A stretch of 64,000 nucleotides of DNA, from NCBI GenBank assembly GCA_017461725.1, contig JAFTXG010000031.1, positions 62,001-126,000 of the forward strand. Reading direction: 5' to 3'. Each line of letters starts with the position of its first letter. Position 1 is the first letter of the stretch. The DNA comes from Lachnospiraceae bacterium (GTDB taxonomy: Bacteria > Bacillota > Clostridia > Lachnospirales > Lachnospiraceae). A model generated the notes under the pieces. That model was given only the letters and a program-made list of their open reading frames with translations, ran no database searches and was not told the origin of the DNA. This document shows, piece after piece, positions 60,325 through 64,000 of the stretch. The position numbers and the translations under genes are program-made.

Positions 60325-61341
60325 ATGACTGACGTGATCAGTTATCGCGAGAATCGCCGGGAATCAAAAGAATATAAAGAAGCGTATGTCAGGGGCATCC
60401 GGGCGGTGATTGAGGACAGAGAGCAGAGGGCGCTCGCCGGGGGCGACGACAGGGGAAGGAATATCTTTCAGAATCAGGAAGTCTGCCGGGAGCAATTCAG
60501 GGCGATGTTAGGGTGGCCGTTGACGGAGAAGATGGACAGATCCGTTCCGAGGGCGATCGTGAAAAAACTGGCCGAAGAGGAAAATTATTCGATTTATCGC
60601 GTGTCTGTGGAGATCCTGGACGGACTATCCATGACCGGACTGTTGTTTAAGAAGGACGAAAAGCGGAGGCCTCTGGTGATTGCGCAGCATGGAGGAAAAG
60701 GGACACCGGAGGTGATCGGAAATCTGTACGGCGACACCAAAAATTATCATCATATGGTCGAGCGTTTGCTGGTTGAGCCGGTCAATGTGTTTGCACCTCA
60801 ATTGCTGCTCTGGGATAAGTCGTCCTATGAGGTGGAGTATGACCGTGGCGCGCTGGATGCAAAGCTGAAACGGGTGGGGAGTTCCATCGCCGCACTGGAG
60901 CTGTATGGCCTTAGCAGGATATTGGACTATTTTGAGACACAGGAGTATGTAGTCAATTTTGGCATGGCAGGACTTTCTTACGGCGGTTTTTACACCCTGT
61001 TTCTGGCGGCGCTGGACCGGAGAATAAAGTCTGCCGTTTCCTGCTCTTTTTTCAACAGCAGAAAGAATTATGCAAGGAGCGACTGGACCTGGTTTCGTTC
61101 AGCCGAGACATTTTCCGATGCGGAGATTGCATGTCTGGTTTATCCGCGAAGGCTGTGCATCGAGGTGGGCACAGAGGACGAGATGTTTGATATCAGCGGT
61201 GCGAGAGACGAGATATGCCGCCTGAAAGCGATGAGCAGCGCAGTAAGCGGTGAGTGGCTGGATGTGATCGAATTTGAGGGCAAGCACGAATTTTGTCAAA
61301 ATGATATGCCGTTGAAGCGGCTTGTCAGCGACATCCTGTAA
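60325..61341 (+). CDS. Alpha/beta hydrolase (dienelactone hydrolase-like)
   Basis: A 338-residue cytoplasmic hydrolase. The nucleophile elbow is GLSYGGFYT (Ser in G-x-S-x-G), the acid lies in VGTEDEMFD and the His in FEGKHEF near the C-terminus. Family relatives near glycan loci are carbohydrate esterases. ATG at 60325 follows GGGAGGAG. It is the first of three enzyme genes downstream of importer 3; removal of ester groups from imported sugars is a reasonable but unproven role. Confidence 0.82.
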   Translation: MTDVISYRENRRESKEYKEAYVRGIRAVIEDREQRALAGGDDRGRNIFQNQEVCREQFRAMLGWPLTEKMDRSVPRAIVKKLAEEENYSIYRVSVEILDGLSMTGLLFKKDEKRRPLVIAQHGGKGTPEVIGNLYGDTKNYHHMVERLLVEPVNVFAPQLLLWDKSSYEVEYDRGALDAKLKRVGSSIAALELYGLSRILDYFETQEYVVNFGMAGLSYGGFYTLFLAALDRRIKSAVSCSFFNSRKNYARSDWTWFRSAETFSDAEIACLVYPRRLCIEVGTEDEMFDISGARDEICRLKAMSSAVSGEWLDVIEFEGKHEFCQNDMPLKRLVSDIL

Positions 61342-61443
61342 GGATGTGCGGTGACCCGGCAGTTAAAGCCGGTGGTATGGAAACTTCCGCTTATGCGAGA
61401 ATATTGTTTGTGCCGTCAAACGAACGGCGGAATGGAGATTAGG

Positions 61444-62205
61444 ATGAAGAAAATAGAGGTGGAAGGACACAGAGGCTTCTGTGCAATATATCCGGAGAAT
61501 ACCCTGCTGTCCTTTGAGAAGGCGATGAAGATCGGTGTGGACAGAATCGAGTTTGATATCTGGCTGTCCAAGGATAAGGTGCCGGTGATCATGCACGATA
61601 AAAACCCCTTGCGCACCTGCGGTGTGGAGGGTGACCTGCGGGAGATGACGCTGGAGGAAATCAAGCAGCTAAACCCCTGCTATGCGGACAGATTCGCCGA
61701 TCTGTTTGACGGTCAGGTGGAGGTACCCACGCTGCGGGAGCTGTTGGAGCTGAAGAAGAAACTCAGACCGGACATGAAGCTGGGTGTGGAGATCAAGGAT
61801 TTCCGGGAGGAGACCGTTGATCGCGTGATGGAGCTTTTGAACGAATACGGTGTGTTTGAACAGTGCCGGTTTTATGCCTTCAACGGAAAGGTCCTGCGCT
61901 ACATCAAAGAAAAGTATCAGGGCACCACTCTGGGTTATTTTGACTTCCAGATGCTGGAGTTTGACGGGTATGACTGTTATGACCGGATCGGTCTGTGGAG
62001 AGAGATCGCTGCCTGTGAGGACCGTTTCCTGAATCGGATGTGCGAGTATTATGAGAGTCTGGGGCTGATTCCCCAGGTGTTCGGCGTGGGCACGGAGGAG
62101 CATGTCCGGTATTGTATACGCAAGGGTACGGATACCATCACAGTAAATGACCCCAGAGTGGCGATGAGGGTGATTAAGGAATATGAGGAAAATGCATATG
62201 TTTGA
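61444..62205 (+). CDS. Glycerophosphodiester phosphodiesterase
   Basis: A 253-residue TIM-barrel GDPD protein. The signature is complete: H9-R10 in EGHRGF, E18-N19 in YPENT, E36 and D38 in RIEFDIW, H51 in VIMHD, and VEIKD further on, matching catalytic and metal residues. It hydrolyses glycerophosphodiesters to glycerol phosphate and alcohol. No signal peptide, so cytoplasmic. The start at 61444 follows GGAG; the longer frame from 61351 lacks support. It overlaps the GH95-like gene by 8 bases. A GDPD in a sugar operon may process glycerophosphate-decorated glycans (inference). Confidence 0.9.
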   Translation: MKKIEVEGHRGFCAIYPENTLLSFEKAMKIGVDRIEFDIWLSKDKVPVIMHDKNPLRTCGVEGDLREMTLEEIKQLNPCYADRFADLFDGQVEVPTLRELLELKKKLRPDMKLGVEIKDFREETVDRVMELLNEYGVFEQCRFYAFNGKVLRYIKEKYQGTTLGYFDFQMLEFDGYDCYDRIGLWREIAACEDRFLNRMCEYYESLGLIPQVFGVGTEEHVRYCIRKGTDTITVNDPRVAMRVIKEYEENAYV

Positions 62206-64000
62206 GCAGCAAAGCGGTTATGAGGAAAGCGGTTGCGGAGCGGGCGGCTGTCGGCTCGTGTTTGACCGCCCGGCCACCTGTTTTGAGGAGGCGTTTCTGC
62301 TGGGCAATGGACGGCTGGGCGCGACGGTTTACGGCAATCCGGACTCGGAGCTCATGCAATTAAATCTGGATACCCTGTGGTCCGGAGAGCCGGGTCGGGA
62401 GATAAGGCCGGATAAGCGGGAGACGATTCAGAAGATCCGCCAGTTGGTTTTTGCCGGGGAGTATGTAAAAGCTCATCAGACCGCAGTGGAGGAGTATCGG
62501 TTCGGCGGCAGTCAGTGGTATCTTCCCCTGGGAAATCTGCGGATGGAGAAGCTGAACAGCAGAGGAAAGGCCATCGATTACCGCCGCTGTCTGGATCTGC
62601 GGACCGGTGTCTATACCATGTCCCACAACCGGGAGCTGCAGGCGAAGTTTTATGGAAAGCATCAGGTGGAGGCCTTTATCTCACAGCCGGACCAGGTGAT
62701 GGTGGTCCGCCACAGCGTGGACCGGGATCAGGAGTGGGACGGTAAGCTGTCCTTTGCGGTCTCCTTTGACAGTCTGCTTAAATATCAGGTGCGCGTGGAG
62801 GGAGATACCATCTATGTTTCCGGTATGGCACCCCACCAGATCACGCCCGGAAAGGGTGAGGTGCTGCACTACGACGAGAACCGAAATGCAGTCCGTTTCC
62901 ATGTGCAGATCAGGGTTTTGACCACGGAGGGACAGCGGCTTTTGCAGAATACCGGTCTGACGGTATTCAATGTCCATGAGGCAGTACTGCTGATCAGCGC
63001 CTGCACCGATTTCGTGGACTACAAAACCGTGCCGGACCGTGCGCTGGATCTGGAGGCAGTCTGCCGGGAGAAGATTGAACGGGCTGCCGGCCTGGGCTTT
63101 GAGGAGCTTTACCGCAGGCATGCGGAGTATTTTGCGGAGAAGATGGACCGGGTGGAGTTAAAGCTGAATTGCGTGGGGATGTCAGTGGATGCCGATTTGC
63201 CAGAGGATGCCGAACCGGCGGGTCGTGGAATGTTGGCAAACGGAGCCGGCTTGACTGACGAAGCGGAGCTGGCAGATGAAGATACAGAATCAGTGACCGA
63301 AAAATTGTTCCACCTTGGCCGATACCTGATGATCAGCGGTTCCGCGCCGGGGACCCAGGCTATGAACTTGCAGGGCATCTGGAATAAGGATCTCCTTCCG
63401 CCCTGGCGTTCCAACTATACGGTAAATATCAATACGGAGATGAATTACTGGCCTGCGGAAATGTGCAATCTGGCAGAGTATCATGAGCCTCTGATGGACT
63501 TTGTGACGGAGGCGGTGGAGGCCGGCGAGTGGACCGCAAAAGAGGTCTACGGCTGCCGCGGTTCGGTGGGTCACCACAATATGGACCTGTGGCGCAAGAC
63601 CACGGCGGTGGCCGGAAGCCCCGGGTATTCCCTGTGGCCCATGAGTCTGGGGTGGCTGACCGACCATCTGTGGCAGCATTATCTGTATCAGCCCGACGAG
63701 GACTTTTTGCGGGAGAAGGTCTACCCGGCCACCGAAAAATGTGTGGACTTCTATTGTGACTGGCTGGTTGAGCAGGACGGTATTTATGTTTCCTGTCCCT
63801 CCACCTCGCCGGAAAATGTATTTCTGTCAGAGGGGCAGAAATGCTGCGTCAGTCAGAACTGCGCCATGGACGTCGGCATCCTGACGGATCTGTTTACCCG
63901 GTATCTGCAGATGCAAAAGCTCCTGCAGATTCAGGACGAGAGGACGCAGAAGGTGCAGGAGGTCCTGAAAAAGCTGCCGCCATATCAGATTTTAAGTGAC
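62198..64000 (+). CDS. GH95-like alpha-L-fucosidase, partial (runs off window)
   Basis: The first 601 codons of a GH95 family protein, usually near 750-800 residues. The N-terminal domain reads EEAFLLGNGRLGATVYGNPD and LMQLNLDTLWSGEPGRE; the catalytic helical domain reads AMNLQGIWNKDLLPPWRSNY, then TVNINTEMNYWPAEMCNLAEYHEPL and SCPSTSPEN. Members release alpha-1,2-L-fucose or L-galactose by inversion. No signal peptide, so it acts on imported sugar. ATG 62198 lies 8 bases after GAGGA and is preferred to ATG 62192. An insert rich in Asp/Glu (about 63170-63300) separates the domains. The stop is beyond the window. Confidence 0.85.
   Translation, partial: MFEQQSGYEESGCGAGGCRLVFDRPATCFEEAFLLGNGRLGATVYGNPDSELMQLNLDTLWSGEPGREIRPDKRETIQKIRQLVFAGEYVKAHQTAVEEYRFGGSQWYLPLGNLRMEKLNSRGKAIDYRRCLDLRTGVYTMSHNRELQAKFYGKHQVEAFISQPDQVMVVRHSVDRDQEWDGKLSFAVSFDSLLKYQVRVEGDTIYVSGMAPHQITPGKGEVLHYDENRNAVRFHVQIRVLTTEGQRLLQNTGLTVFNVHEAVLLISACTDFVDYKTVPDRALDLEAVCREKIERAAGLGFEELYRRHAEYFAEKMDRVELKLNCVGMSVDADLPEDAEPAGRGMLANGAGLTDEAELADEDTESVTEKLFHLGRYLMISGSAPGTQAMNLQGIWNKDLLPPWRSNYTVNINTEMNYWPAEMCNLAEYHEPLMDFVTEAVEAGEWTAKEVYGCRGSVGHHNMDLWRKTTAVAGSPGYSLWPMSLGWLTDHLWQHYLYQPDEDFLREKVYPATEKCVDFYCDWLVEQDGIYVSCPSTSPENVFLSEGQKCCVSQNCAMDVGILTDLFTRYLQMQKLLQIQDERTQKVQEVLKKLPPYQILSD

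Overview
The window reads as chromosome of a Gram-positive, strict-anaerobe-like gut Firmicute, most probably a Lachnospiraceae (Clostridium cluster XIVa) relative. The basis is the gene families (TSCPD protein, DUF6382/Tad-like pilus genes, a PDDEXK_2 Rpn-type protein, LplABC-type sugar importers, large two-TM AraC sensors), strong AGGAGG ribosome sites and canonical TTGACA/TATAAT promoters. No tRNA, rRNA, CRISPR array or intact insertion sequence was seen. Assignment to a genus is not possible from sequence reading alone.

Layout. 1-2406: end of a Tad-like pilus locus (secreted TadG-like protein interrupted by an amber codon, A24 prepilin peptidase, TadE-like protein, DUF6382 protein), followed by a HIT hydrolase. 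3428-7676: complete, strongly codon-biased sugar or glycerol-phosphate-type ABC import operon (two permeases, ATPase, lipoprotein). 7805-15739: housekeeping block (murG, TSCPD protein, mtnN, two coiled-coil membrane proteins, aminotransferase, YegP-like protein, metallo-beta-lactamase-fold protein). 15927-17069: HipBA-like regulator and kinase locus whose kinase has lost its N-terminus. 17189-19302: ECF sigma factor translationally coupled to a membrane-anchored serpin whose cytoplasmic head resembles an anti-sigma factor; this is the most intriguing system here. 19481-24317: XRE regulator plus heterodimeric ABC exporter. 24538-28708: DUF885 lipoprotein and metG. 28722-30438: repeats and an Rpn/PDDEXK gene with a heptad-repeat tail.

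30494-64000 is a glycan-utilisation region. Two paralogous clusters (AraC sensor divergent from lipoprotein-permease-permease) lie in tandem and share promoter motifs and an intercistronic hairpin; the first ends in a frameshifted GH20-like hexosaminidase. Next come a cupin AraC regulator, a three-gene oxidoreductase operon, an endonuclease/exonuclease/phosphatase-fold protein and a domain-permuted GH3 beta-glycosidase. A third importer cluster follows (serine hydrolase, AraC sensor, two permeases, lipoprotein, alpha/beta hydrolase, glycerophosphodiesterase, GH95-like fucosidase running off the window end). None of the three Lpl-type importers has its own ATPase, so they probably share an MsmX/UgpC-type ATPase; the one at 5238-6311 is the only candidate in view.

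Taken together the genes suggest a mucosal or gut carbohydrate forager that imports oligosaccharides, trims them inside the cell (GH3, GH20, GH95 proteins show no obvious signal peptides) and may carry a surface serpin directed at extracellular serine proteases.
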